The notes beneath the pieces were generated by a model. The model had not been told where the DNA came from, made no database searches, and worked only from the letters and a program-made list of their open reading frames with translations. A DNA stretch of 64,000 nt from Pseudanabaena biceps (lineage in GTDB: Bacteria > Cyanobacteriota > Cyanobacteriia > Pseudanabaenales > Pseudanabaenaceae), in contig JAATWA010000002.1 of assembly GCA_013361095.1 (NCBI GenBank), positions 124,001 to 188,000 of the forward strand. The letters are read 5' to 3'. Position numbers and translations under genes: made by a program. Numbering within the stretch: the stretch's first letter is position 1; each line of letters starts with the position of its first letter. Of this stretch, positions 1-7,797 are shown piece after piece.

Positions 1-117
1 CAGCCTATTCCCTTCTATGGAATGGATATCAACTAGATGATTTCATAATCCTAATTTATCTTCAGATACCTTTGTTGAGCGGAAAGTTACAAAATAAAAT
101 TGACTTTTTTTATGCAA

Positions 118-134
118 TTTCATCATGGCTTCAT
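118..134 (+). promoter_or_regulatory. Tandem TTTCAT box upstream of the TolC gene
   Basis: TTTCAT, five bases, then CTTCAT: an 11-bp-period direct repeat about 74 bases before the TolC start, reading toward the gene. The same motif in the same orientation stands before six other transcription units of the island (near 8561, 12363, 12425, 28209, 30147 and 32965). Two half-sites one helical turn apart are the usual layout for OmpR/PhoB-family response regulators. RppA, encoded at 31502-32191, is the likely binder (inference). Confidence 0.6.
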
Positions 135-207
135 TTTCTTAATTTATTGTCAAACTATTAGCTAAATAGTTACAAACAAATACAGACTGAGTTAGGATAA
201 CTGAATC

Positions 208-1716
208 TTGCATCAACACATTAAAAAACCAATATTCTCCCCAGAATGTTTTGCGATCGCTTCTCTTATTGGGATTAGCACTAGTATGACATTTTCCTTG
301 TTCTGGGTAAGAGAGATTACTGCTGAACCTTCGATAACTAATTCCCCTTCACCCTCTAAAAACTCTGACAGTCACAGTCAGGGATATCTAGAGCCAATTA
401 AGCTAGATCAGAAAGCCGATCCCTTACAGTTACCAACAAAGCCTGAAGAGGTCAAGCTGCAAGTTGTACAGCCACTTACCTTAGAACAAGCAATCCAAAT
501 AGCCCAAGAGCATAACCGTGAGTTACAAATCGCTGAACGTACCCTTCAACGTAATGAAGCGGCGTTAAGGCAAGTCCAAGCAACTCAACTCCCTACTCTT
601 AATTTAGAAACAGAATTTGCCAACGAACGAGATGCGAAAGATACTCTTGATGAGTTGAAAAAAGGTGAGATTGAGCAAACAGGGAACCTGCTCACAGGTA
701 AGCTCGAATTGAACTATGACTTATTTAATGGTGGAAGACGATCTGCAAAGATCGCTTCCTCTGAAGCATTAGTGCGCTCTGACCAATTAGAAGTAACCCG
801 CCTAAAAGAGCAAGTTCGACTAGAAATATCTAATGCTTACTACGATCTACAGGAAGCTTCGGAGCAGGTAAGAATTACCCAAGCAGCAACCCAAAATGCT
901 CAAAAAAGTCTGATTGACGCTGAAGCATTAGAAAAAGGAGGCAGAGTTTCAAAATACGATATTCTCAAATCAAGAGTTCAACTGGCTAATGCTGAACAAG
1001 AATTTGTTCAAGCACAGAGCGCTTTAGAAATTGCCCGTCGGCAGTTATTGCCCCTATTTGGTTTAGTGCAATCTATTGATTTCACGGCTTCCGATACAGT
1101 GCAGCCACAAGAACAGTGGCAACAGTCCCTTGAAGAGAGCATCATTCTTGCTTTTAAAAATCGTCCCGAATTAGAACAACAACTTTCACAACGTCAAATT
1201 AGCGAACAGCAACGCATTATTGCGCTCAGTGAAACGCAGCCACAAATTGGTCTATTTGCCAACTATCAAGTGCGAGACAACTTGAGCGATCGCTTCAATA
1301 CAGTAGATGGCTATGCTGTTGGCATTAGATTACGTTGGAACTTATTCGATGGTGGAGCAGCCTTAGCAGGGTCGCAACAAGAAGAAGCAAATAAGGCGAT
1401 CGCTGAAACTCGTTTTGTTGATACCAGAAATCAGATTCGCTTTCAAGTTGAACGAGCTTACAAAACATTACAAGCAAATACTAAAAATATTAAGACATCA
1501 GAATTCGCATTAAAACAGGCAAAAGAAGGACTAGAAATTGCTCGTTTACAGTTTAAGGCAGAAGTAGCCACTCAGCTTGATGTAATCGTTGCTGAAAATG
1601 AACTTACTCGTGCAGAAGTAAATCGTATCAAATCCATTCTTAATTACAACCGCGCTTTAACTGCTTTACAGCGTGCAGTAAGTAGTAGAAACTTATCCAA
1701 AGAGGTTTCCAAATGA
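208..1716 (+). CDS. TolC-family outer membrane efflux protein
   Basis: Outer membrane channel of a tripartite efflux pump, 502 residues. A hydrophobic signal segment lies at about residues 14-34, a Pro/Ser-rich linker follows, then two homologous alpha-helical OEP halves (about 93-285 and 310-495), rich in Gln/Glu/Ala coiled-coil sequence as in TolC. The frame opens with TTG at 208; an AGGATAA stretch just upstream may act as a ribosome site, and no in-frame ATG precedes the signal segment. No pump gene is adjacent, but a CusA-type pump (9183-12314) and a CusB-type adaptor (26592-28157) lie in the window and carry the same upstream TTTCAT box, so the three probably form one heavy-metal pump (inference). 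TolC fold is confident; substrate is not. Confidence 0.9.
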   Translation: MHQHIKKPIFSPECFAIASLIGISTSMTFSLFWVREITAEPSITNSPSPSKNSDSHSQGYLEPIKLDQKADPLQLPTKPEEVKLQVVQPLTLEQAIQIAQEHNRELQIAERTLQRNEAALRQVQATQLPTLNLETEFANERDAKDTLDELKKGEIEQTGNLLTGKLELNYDLFNGGRRSAKIASSEALVRSDQLEVTRLKEQVRLEISNAYYDLQEASEQVRITQAATQNAQKSLIDAEALEKGGRVSKYDILKSRVQLANAEQEFVQAQSALEIARRQLLPLFGLVQSIDFTASDTVQPQEQWQQSLEESIILAFKNRPELEQQLSQRQISEQQRIIALSETQPQIGLFANYQVRDNLSDRFNTVDGYAVGIRLRWNLFDGGAALAGSQQEEANKAIAETRFVDTRNQIRFQVERAYKTLQANTKNIKTSEFALKQAKEGLEIARLQFKAEVATQLDVIVAENELTRAEVNRIKSILNYNRALTALQRAVSSRNLSKEVSK

Positions 1717-1750
1717 TAATTAAAATTTCTTAATCTCCAAATTGTCTGGA

Positions 1751-2257
1751 CTAATTCTCCACAGCGATCGCGCCGTGAAACATCCCCATGCCACAGCTAA
1801 ACTGAAACATTCCCACAGTTTGCGGCGTAAATTCTACAGGTGTAGTTTGATTAAGAACTAGGTCTTGAGCAACATGGAAGTCAGGGAAGAGAACTTTCTC
1901 TAGACAACTACTTGGATCTCGGCGATCGAACTGCAATCGAACGGGCTGACCGCGTTTAACTGTTACCAAAGAAGGTACGTAGCCACCATCGACGGTGATT
2001 GTGACTTCCTGAATGCCATCACTAATTTCTGCTTGTTGCGATTTGGGTTTACTCAAAAGGAACCACCATAATTGCGTAACCATTAGTGATAAACCACCTA
2101 CAGCGATCGCAATTTTAAGAGCGATCGGTTGTTCAATCGGTTGAAATCCCTTGGAGCTTGAATTGTGCTTTGTCATATCCTGTGCAGACATACTAGAAAC
2201 TATACCAACGGATAAGCCAATGCTTATTAGAATAGCGATCGCTTGATGTTTTTTCAT
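1751..2257 (-). CDS. Membrane-anchored cupredoxin-domain protein
   Basis: 168 residues. An N-terminal signal-like segment (about 5-24) is followed by a transmembrane helix (about 47-68) and a cupredoxin-like domain (about 82-168). Probable metal ligands are Cys118, His128, Cys155, Met157/Met159 and His161 in FSCGMGMFHG. The gene starts 10 bases after the copA stop and is probably cotranscribed with it. A periplasmic copper-binding or electron-transfer protein beside a Cu ATPase suggests it takes copper delivered by CopA or buffers periplasmic copper (inference). The Cys-x-Met-x-Met-x-His ligand set differs from plastocyanin, so photosynthetic electron transfer is unlikely. Confidence 0.82.
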   Translation of the reverse strand: MKKHQAIAILISIGLSVGIVSSMSAQDMTKHNSSSKGFQPIEQPIALKIAIAVGGLSLMVTQLWWFLLSKPKSQQAEISDGIQEVTITVDGGYVPSLVTVKRGQPVRLQFDRRDPSSCLEKVLFPDFHVAQDLVLNQTTPVEFTPQTVGMFQFSCGMGMFHGAIAVEN

Positions 2258-2267
2258 GGTTGTTCTC

Positions 2268-4502
2268 TTATTTAATTGAAGAAGGATGAAAATTTCTCAA
2301 CCTTAAAGCATTGGTGACGACAGAGAGTGAGCTAAGCGCCATCGCTCCACCCGCAACAATTGGGTTAAGCAACCAGCCAAAGAACGGATAAAGAATCCCT
2401 GCGGCGATCGGAATACCTGCGACATTGTAAATAAAGGCAAAGAACAGATTTTGTTGAATATTACTAATCGTGGCGCGACTGAGTTGAATCGCGGTCACAA
2501 TTCCTTGCAGATCGCCAGATATTAGAGTGATGTCACTAGCGGCAATCGCTACATCTGTTCCTGTACCAATCGCTAAACCAACATCAGCTTGAGCTAAGGC
2601 AGGAGCGTCATTAATGCCATCACCTACCATCGCTACGACTTTACCCTCAGCTTGCAGTTCTCTGATTTTGGCAACTTTTTGATCGGGTCGAACTCCCGCA
2701 AATACTCGTTTAATCCCAACCTCACGGGCGATCGCCTCGGCAGTTGATTGATTGTCTCCTGTCAGCATTACTACTTCTATTTTCATTCTCTGCAAAGCTG
2801 CCACTGCTGTTTGAGATGAAGGTTTGAGCTTATCAGCAATACCAATCAAGCCTCGAGCCACATTGTCAACCGCGATTAAGACGACAGTTTTGCCGCCTGT
2901 TTCCCATGAGTCTTGATATTGATGCAACTCACTTGTGTTAATTCCTAATTCATCCATCCATCGCCTTGTGCCAACTTGTACTAATGAGTTATTTACTTTT
3001 CCTTGCACGCCACTACCTGCGATCGCCATAAAATCTGTCACTTCAGGAATAGTAATATCCTTTTGCTTAGCATGGTTTACAACTGCTTCTGCTAAAGGAT
3101 GTTCAGAATTACGCTCGATCGCTGCTACTAATTTCAATAATTCATCATCATTCTTGTTGAGAGCAAAGATATCTGTAATAACTGGCTTCCCTTCGGTCAA
3201 AGTTCCCGTTTTATCTAAAACAATAGTTTGAATTTTATGAGCAAGTTCCAAACTACCTGCATCTTTAATTAAAATTCCATTTTCTGCGCCTTTACCAGTT
3301 CCAACCATGATCGAAGTGGGAGCCGCTAAGCCAAGAGCGCAAGGACAGGCAATAATCAGTACACCCACAGCAGAAATTGTGGCTAGGGTGATGTTGCCCA
3401 TAATCTCAAACCAAATTACAAATGTAGCGATCGCTATAGAAATCACCACAGGCACGAACCAACCTGTCACTTGATCAGCAAGTCTTTGAATCGGAGCTTT
3501 AGAACCCTGAGCATCCTTTACTAACTGCACAATTTGCGAGAGAACTGTATCCTTACCAATCCGATTAGCACGAATTTGTAAACTGCCAGATTTGTTCATA
3601 GTTGCGCCAATTACGCGATCGCCGACTTTTTTCTCTATGGGAATACTTTCACCAGTTACCATTGATTCATCGACTGTCGAGTTACCTGCGATCGCTTCAC
3701 CATCAACAGGGATTTTTTCACCAGGTCTAACCAGCACAATATCGTTAATTTGCACATCTTCAATGGGAATGTCTGACTCTTTGCCATCGCGCAAGACTCG
3801 CGCTGTCTTTGCTTGCAATCCAATCAACTTACGAATTGCCTCTGATGTTTCGCCCTTAGCTCGATTTTCAAATAACTTACCTAGTAAGATTAAGGTAATC
3901 ACAATTACCGACACTTCATAGTAAACTTCAGGCTGTAAACCTTGAGAGATGAAGAAGCTAGGATTTAGGGTGACAGTGATCGAGTAAGAGAAAGCCGCAA
4001 GAGTTCCCAATGCGATTAACGTATCCATCGTGGCAGTGTGATTCTTGAATGCTTTCCAAGCACCAATATAAAAGGAACTGCCGCACCATAACTGGACTGG
4101 AAGCGCCAGCGCCAGTTGAAACCAACGATTATGTAGCCATTCAGGAATAAATGGAATCTGTAATCCTGTCATCATTGGCAGCGAACCGATTACCAATACT
4201 ATCCCGATCGCTCCACCAATCCAGACTTTGCGGGCTAAGTCTTCAGTTTCAGCTAAGCGAGATTTCTTTTCGCGATCGCCATCTACTTGCTCTGGCATAA
4301 TCGCTTCATATCCAATATCTTTAATTACTTTCTGAATGGAACTAGAAGAGGTTTTTTTCTCGTCAAATTCAACCATCACTTCTTCTGTGGCAAAATTGAC
4401 ATTACTCTTAGCAACACCAGATATAGAACGCGTTGCAGTTTCAATACTACTAGCACAAGAAGCGCAGTGCATTCCGCGTAAGTTAAGTGTAACTTTACTC
4501 AT
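2268..4502 (-). CDS. copA: Copper-translocating P1B-type ATPase (CopA/PacS/CtaA type)
   Basis: 744 residues, the usual length for cyanobacterial Cu ATPases. An N-terminal heavy-metal-associated domain carries GMHCASC (Cys13, Cys16). Six to eight membrane helices follow, with TGES in the actuator, the CPC metal-site motif at 386-388 (ACPCAL), DKTGTLT with the phosphorylated Asp near 430, SEHP near 466-469 and GDGIND. CPC plus the N-terminal CxxC places it in the Cu(I) P1B-1 group. In cyanobacteria such pumps either export copper or load thylakoid copper proteins; the export-type neighbours favour detoxification here. First gene of a copA-cupredoxin operon. A 36-bp copy of its first codons occurs again at 6594-6629. 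I see no TTTCAT box upstream, so its control may differ from that of the RND genes. Confidence 0.95.
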   Translation of the reverse strand: MSKVTLNLRGMHCASCASSIETATRSISGVAKSNVNFATEEVMVEFDEKKTSSSSIQKVIKDIGYEAIMPEQVDGDREKKSRLAETEDLARKVWIGGAIGIVLVIGSLPMMTGLQIPFIPEWLHNRWFQLALALPVQLWCGSSFYIGAWKAFKNHTATMDTLIALGTLAAFSYSITVTLNPSFFISQGLQPEVYYEVSVIVITLILLGKLFENRAKGETSEAIRKLIGLQAKTARVLRDGKESDIPIEDVQINDIVLVRPGEKIPVDGEAIAGNSTVDESMVTGESIPIEKKVGDRVIGATMNKSGSLQIRANRIGKDTVLSQIVQLVKDAQGSKAPIQRLADQVTGWFVPVVISIAIATFVIWFEIMGNITLATISAVGVLIIACPCALGLAAPTSIMVGTGKGAENGILIKDAGSLELAHKIQTIVLDKTGTLTEGKPVITDIFALNKNDDELLKLVAAIERNSEHPLAEAVVNHAKQKDITIPEVTDFMAIAGSGVQGKVNNSLVQVGTRRWMDELGINTSELHQYQDSWETGGKTVVLIAVDNVARGLIGIADKLKPSSQTAVAALQRMKIEVVMLTGDNQSTAEAIAREVGIKRVFAGVRPDQKVAKIRELQAEGKVVAMVGDGINDAPALAQADVGLAIGTGTDVAIAASDITLISGDLQGIVTAIQLSRATISNIQQNLFFAFIYNVAGIPIAAGILYPFFGWLLNPIVAGGAMALSSLSVVTNALRLRNFHPSSIK

Positions 4503-4505
4503 TTT
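4470..4505. repeat. copA 5' end, copy A of a 36-bp duplicated segment
   Basis: These 36 bases, covering the first codons of copA and three bases before its start, match 6594-6629 at 34 of 36 positions. In copy A they belong to an intact copA. Together with the paralogy between 4632-4802 and the 5' end of the gene at 6629-7696, this shows that a copA-F510 unit was duplicated. Confidence 0.85.
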
Positions 4506-4631
4506 GAATCCTTTTTAAATCAATGTTTTGTTTTATCGACTTAGCAATTTTGAGCGAAATCTAGCATAACATTACTAATTCAGGGATTTTTGGGAATTGG
4601 GTGGCTGGATTGTTGGTTGCGGGTTAGATGG

Positions 4632-4802
4632 TTATTGGTTAGAGCGTCCTAGCCACAAGCCTAAACCTCCTCCTGTAAAAAAGTTGATGGCAAGCGGGAT
4701 AGCGCAACAGGCGATCATCATCATTTTCATTCCAGACATATTAGAATCTTTCGATTCAATACTTTCTTGATTATTTGGTTCTTTAAGATTCATTGAATTC
4801 AT
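4632..4802 (-). CDS. Small membrane protein, truncated paralog of the F510_1955-type protein
   Basis: A 56-residue frame beginning MNSMNLKEPNN and ending WLGRSNQ. It has one hydrophobic helix containing MMMIACCAIP and a Gly-rich FFTGGGLGLWLG. It is nearly identical to residues 1-60 of the 355-residue protein at 6629-7696. Similar DNA continues for about 60-70 bases beyond its stop (toward 4570), so this is the 5' remnant of a second copy whose 3' part is gone, now read as a short peptide. The start lies only 8 bases from the stop of the copper chaperone gene upstream, so it is probably still cotranscribed. Whether the peptide functions is unknown. Confidence 0.6.
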   Translation of the reverse strand: MNSMNLKEPNNQESIESKDSNMSGMKMMMIACCAIPLAINFFTGGGLGLWLGRSNQ

Positions 4803-4810
4803 TCTCTAAA

Positions 4811-5005
4811 TTAATTCACTTGATAGCCAGCCGCCGTAATTGCGCTCTTAATAGCAACTTCGGGGGATTCAGTTTCCACTAATACAATCTTGGTTTTTGG
4901 ATCGCCATGAATGGAAGCGTTCGCATCAACTGTTTTAATCGCATTAGTGATAGTGCTTACACACCCACCACAGGTCATATCAGGAACTTTTAATTGGAGT
5001 TTCAT
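4811..5005 (-). CDS. Heavy-metal-associated domain protein, Atx1/CopZ-type copper chaperone
   Basis: 64 residues, a single HMA domain with the ferredoxin-like fold. The metal site is MTCGGC (Cys12, Cys15) near the N-terminus, and the protein ends ITAAGYQVN as in CopZ/Atx1. Cytoplasmic Cu(I) carrier; its likely partner is the N-terminal domain of CopA encoded 300 bases away on the same strand. The truncated F510 paralog follows directly. Length and motif fit stand-alone chaperones well. Confidence 0.9.
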   Translation of the reverse strand: MKLQLKVPDMTCGGCVSTITNAIKTVDANASIHGDPKTKIVLVETESPEVAIKSAITAAGYQVN

Positions 5006-5037
5006 AATGTTAAACCTTATTTTTTATATTGATCGCC

Positions 5038-5065
5038 ATAAGCAGACTTCAAGAAGTTTGCTTAT
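5038..5065. terminator. Short hairpin between DUF305 and chaperone genes
   Basis: ATAAGCAGACTTC and GAAGTTTGCTTAT form a 13-bp stem with one imperfect pair. It lies after the DUF305 gene stop (5143) and before the chaperone start (5005), both on the minus strand. No clear T-run follows, so it could be a weak terminator or a processing site. Confidence 0.35.
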
Positions 5066-5142
5066 GAGAATTATTATTAAGCTGTTACCCGAACTAACGG
5101 CGGTACGCCGCAGGAATTGTCCACTCTACTAAACAAGCTAGA

Positions 5143-5916
5143 TTATTGATTCCAAGCTTGTTGCCATCCTTTCATTTGCATGATTTCAGCATTCTGAGAT
5201 TTGATGATTGACTGAGCCAAAGTACGGATTTCTGGACGAGTAGCACGACCAGATGTCATCTGAGCCATCTTCACCGCCATTTGATGATGAGGAATCATTT
5301 GGCGCACAAATTCCTTGTCAAAATCTGAAGCTGTCTTGAGTGCATCAATGTCCATACTCATCATGCTATGCCCCATATTCATCATGTTCTGTCCCATACT
5401 CATCATGCGATGTCCCATGGCGATCATGTCATACCCCATACTCATACTGTCCTTTCCCATGTTCATCATAGGAGAGCCTTCGCTCATCATGTTATGCATC
5501 ATGCTCATCATGTTTTTATCCATATTCATCATGGGAGAGCCAGAACCTTGTTTAGGAGAGTTTCCCATCATCCCCATGTCAGTCATGGAGGTTAGAGGAA
5601 CTTCTTTGCCGTACCATTGTTTATACCAAGTACGCATTTCTTGAATTTCACGAGTTTGATCTTGTTTAATCGCTTCAGCCATTTTCTTAACTTCTGGGCG
5701 TTGAGAACGAGTTAAAGCAAGGTCAGCCATTGCGATCGCATCTTGGTGATGAGGAATCATCATTTCGATAAAATGCTGATCGACTTGCATTGATCTGGAT
5801 TGTTGAGAATTTTCTGATGCAGTCGGCGATTGAGCATGTATGCTATCGGCAAAACAAGTCACAGCAACACTACTAAGAAGTCCTGCTAGGCTGTAGATCA
5901 AAAACTTATTTTTCAT
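5143..5916 (-). CDS. DUF305 protein with a central Met-rich heptad array (CopM-like)
   Basis: 257 residues, secreted (signal peptide about 1-29, cleavage near IHA-QS). Two DUF305 half-domains carry the signature MIPHH: His56/His57 in the first (45-105) and His210/His211 in the second (198-257). Between them (129-191) lie nine consecutive seven-residue repeats of the form MMxMGxx, giving more than 25 methionines. DUF305 includes CopM, a periplasmic copper-binding protein needed for copper tolerance in Synechocystis. Thioether-rich repeats suit Cu(I). I infer a periplasmic copper sponge or a carrier to the efflux pump. The gene stands alone; its promoter lacks the TTTCAT pair found before the other DUF305 gene. 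Confidence 0.88.
   Translation of the reverse strand: MKNKFLIYSLAGLLSSVAVTCFADSIHAQSPTASENSQQSRSMQVDQHFIEMMIPHHQDAIAMADLALTRSQRPEVKKMAEAIKQDQTREIQEMRTWYKQWYGKEVPLTSMTDMGMMGNSPKQGSGSPMMNMDKNMMSMMHNMMSEGSPMMNMGKDSMSMGYDMIAMGHRMMSMGQNMMNMGHSMMSMDIDALKTASDFDKEFVRQMIPHHQMAVKMAQMTSGRATRPEIRTLAQSIIKSQNAEIMQMKGWQQAWNQ
5344..5532 (-). repeat. Nine 21-bp in-frame repeats encoding MMxMGxx heptads
   Basis: This tandem array encodes residues 129-191 of the DUF305 protein. Units vary (for example MMNMDKN, MMSMMHN, MIAMGHR, MMSMGQN, MMNMGHS) but keep the seven-residue period, which suggests expansion by duplication with later drift. The opposite strand reads as a His-rich open frame only because ATG complements CAT. 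Confidence 0.85.
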
Positions 5917-6131
5917 AATTCTATTTCAGTTAAGGAATGACATAGGCTGGTTCTCTTTTATTATTTCAACCCTGTGATTGACTTGCAGATTGATTTAATT
6001 AAATTCATTGATTACATTACAAAACAAAATGATTTTTAACCAATATTCAATCTACTTTTTAGTAAAATAGAGAGTTGCTTTTAATCTTTTTGTAGTATTG
6101 AAGAAATTTCTGTAGATAAAATAGCATTGCC

Positions 6132-6605
6132 ATGAAAAAGTCTATAAACCAATGGATAGCTCGAATTTTAGCTGCACCAGAAACAAACTTGTTTTTATTC
6201 GCCTTTTTACTGCACTTCGTTTACGAAGTTTGGGAATCACCCTACTTTGACTTCTACGCGATGCCTACTTTATCAGACAAGGTGAACTACATTACCCACT
6301 GCACTGTAGGAGATGGAGTAATTACTGTGATTAGTGGATGGATGGTAGCTGGGTTATATCGATCGCGCAAATGGATGCTCAGAAGTAATTGGAAATCAAC
6401 ATTACTATTTACGGCTCTAGGTTGGATATACACCCTCATTTCAGAAGTTTATCGCATCCACATTGCCAAACTTTACGGCGTTTCAGTGTTCCTCGTGCCA
6501 GTTATTGACATTAGTTGGCTACCACTATTGCAATGGATAATCTTGCCACCGCTAGTTCTATATATGGCTAAACGTTATATGTTAAGTAAAGCACATTCCG
6601 CGTAA
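6132..6605 (+). CDS. Uncharacterised membrane protein with four predicted helices
   Basis: 157 residues. Hydrophobic segments lie at about 17-33, 57-73, 88-104 and 120-142, with a conserved-looking YEVWESPYFDFY stretch after the first. I do not recognise the family. It is the only plus-strand gene between the DUF305 and F510 genes. Its last codons (KAHSA) and stop lie inside a 36-bp remnant of the copA 5' end (6594-6629), so the natural C-terminus was probably replaced when the copA copy decayed. The position suggests a link to metal stress, but no metal-binding motif is visible. Confidence 0.6.
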   Translation: MKKSINQWIARILAAPETNLFLFAFLLHFVYEVWESPYFDFYAMPTLSDKVNYITHCTVGDGVITVISGWMVAGLYRSRKWMLRSNWKSTLLFTALGWIYTLISEVYRIHIAKLYGVSVFLVPVIDISWLPLLQWIILPPLVLYMAKRYMLSKAHSA

Positions 6606-6629
6606 ATCAAGTGTAACTTTACTCATTTT
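6594..6629. repeat. copA 5' remnant, copy B of the 36-bp duplicated segment
   Basis: This matches 4470-4505 at 34 of 36 bases. The copA body is missing here and the membrane-protein gene runs into the remnant, while the intact F510-type gene ends at its other edge. It is the fossil of a second copA next to the full-length F510 gene. Confidence 0.85.
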
Positions 6630-7696
6630 CAGTTCAGTGCTTTCCAAGTTTTGCCAGCATCTTGAGATTGAAAAACTTGATTCTTTTCGTTGGCAGCATA
6701 AAGAATTTGGGAATTGCTAGGAGCAACGGCTAGCTTGACGATCACTCCATCAGTTTTTAACCAAAGTTTCTCCCAGTTCTTACCTTCATCATTACTAAGA
6801 TAGATACCAGAATTTAATTTATCAAAGCGATAGCCGTACATAATTGTGCGATCGCCTTGCTTGACTAAATTTAAAGCCAGAATTGGCGCAGTTTGAGTTT
6901 CACCGATCACAGTCCAGTCATCACCACGATTTACGCTCTCAAATATACCTGAACGAGTGGTCGCAAAGACGCGATCGGGTTTCTCTAGATCGACAACTAG
7001 ATCGAATGGGGAGTCAGTTAGTCCTATCATCTTGGGTTGTGTCCAAGTTTTGCCGCTATCGGAACTGACAAACAAACCTTTTGCCCCTGAACTAGCCCAT
7101 CCATAAAGAACTTTGGGATTACTTGGAGAAATACCTAAAGCATGAAAATCCACTCCTTCCATTGCGATAAACTGCCAGTCTTCACCTCCATTCTCACTAA
7201 TACGGAAACCAAGATTGCCGCCACTTGAAGGGTGTCCACTAGAGTAAAAGCGTTGAAAGTTAGTGCGATCGCCAGTAAAGCCCATGTAGTCTGATCGGTC
7301 TTTGCCGACCCAAAACCATTGTCCTGATTCAGCACGTTGCAACAGTCCATTATGGCTAGCAATATAGATAATATTTGGGTTTTCAGGATTAATGGTTAAA
7401 CCATGTATGTGGTTATCGGCTTGCCAATTTTGGGCAGGCGTTAGGGTGACATTACTAGCCAACTTTGGCGATGTTTGGGGATTGCTTGACTGGCTAGTTG
7501 GCTGATTGCTAATTGTTTGTTGATTAGAACGTCCTAGCCACCAGCCTAAACCACCTCCTGTAAAAAAGATCAAAGCGATCGGGATAGCACAACATGCGAT
7601 CATCATCACCATCATCATTTTCATCCCAGACATACTGGAATCTTGCGGTTCTTTCAATTTTCCGCTTTCATGATTATTTGGCTTCTGATCATTCAT
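6629..7696 (-). CDS. F510_1955-type BNR/beta-propeller protein, membrane-anchored
   Basis: 355 residues. After a polar N-terminus comes a Met-rich membrane helix (about 26-52, with MKMMMVMMIACCAIP and a Gly-rich end), then an extracytoplasmic propeller with recurring ASP-box-like units (SxDxGKTW, for example SSDSGKTWTQ, SNDEGKNWEK and SQDAGKTWKA). Families of this type are annotated as sialidase/glycosylhydrolase-like or Ycf48-like repeat proteins; the catalytic role is unproven and the family often sits in copper islands, as here. A 56-residue paralog of its N-terminus lies at 4632-4802. Transcribed on its own after the hairpin at 7751-7797. Confidence 0.75.
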   Translation of the reverse strand: MNDQKPNNHESGKLKEPQDSSMSGMKMMMVMMIACCAIPIALIFFTGGGLGWWLGRSNQQTISNQPTSQSSNPQTSPKLASNVTLTPAQNWQADNHIHGLTINPENPNIIYIASHNGLLQRAESGQWFWVGKDRSDYMGFTGDRTNFQRFYSSGHPSSGGNLGFRISENGGEDWQFIAMEGVDFHALGISPSNPKVLYGWASSGAKGLFVSSDSGKTWTQPKMIGLTDSPFDLVVDLEKPDRVFATTRSGIFESVNRGDDWTVIGETQTAPILALNLVKQGDRTIMYGYRFDKLNSGIYLSNDEGKNWEKLWLKTDGVIVKLAVAPSNSQILYAANEKNQVFQSQDAGKTWKALN

Positions 7697-7750
7697 TGAC
7701 TGTTTTCTCCAAGTTTACTTTTAAGCTCATTTCAGGCGCGTTAAAGAATT

Positions 7751-7797
7751 TAGAAATCAGGAGAGGCAGCGCTTCACTCTGCCTCTCCTGATTTCTA
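7751..7797 (-). terminator. Perfect 19-bp hairpin after the CopM-like gene
   Basis: A perfect 19-bp inverted repeat with a 9-base loop starts at the stop of the 7798-8526 gene. The GC-rich core GAGAGGCAG and flanking A/T make a rho-independent terminator likely, separating this gene from the F510 gene downstream. Confidence 0.7.

Noticed and set aside
1..36. Possible C-terminal end of an upstream gene (frame 1, ending ...GMDIN and a TAG)
   Set aside because: Only 11 codons are visible, too few to support a call.
5368..5595. His-rich open frame on the plus strand opposite the DUF305 gene
   Set aside because: It is the antisense of the Met-rich heptads (ATG read as CAT). The DUF305 frame has a signal peptide and conserved MIPHH motifs.
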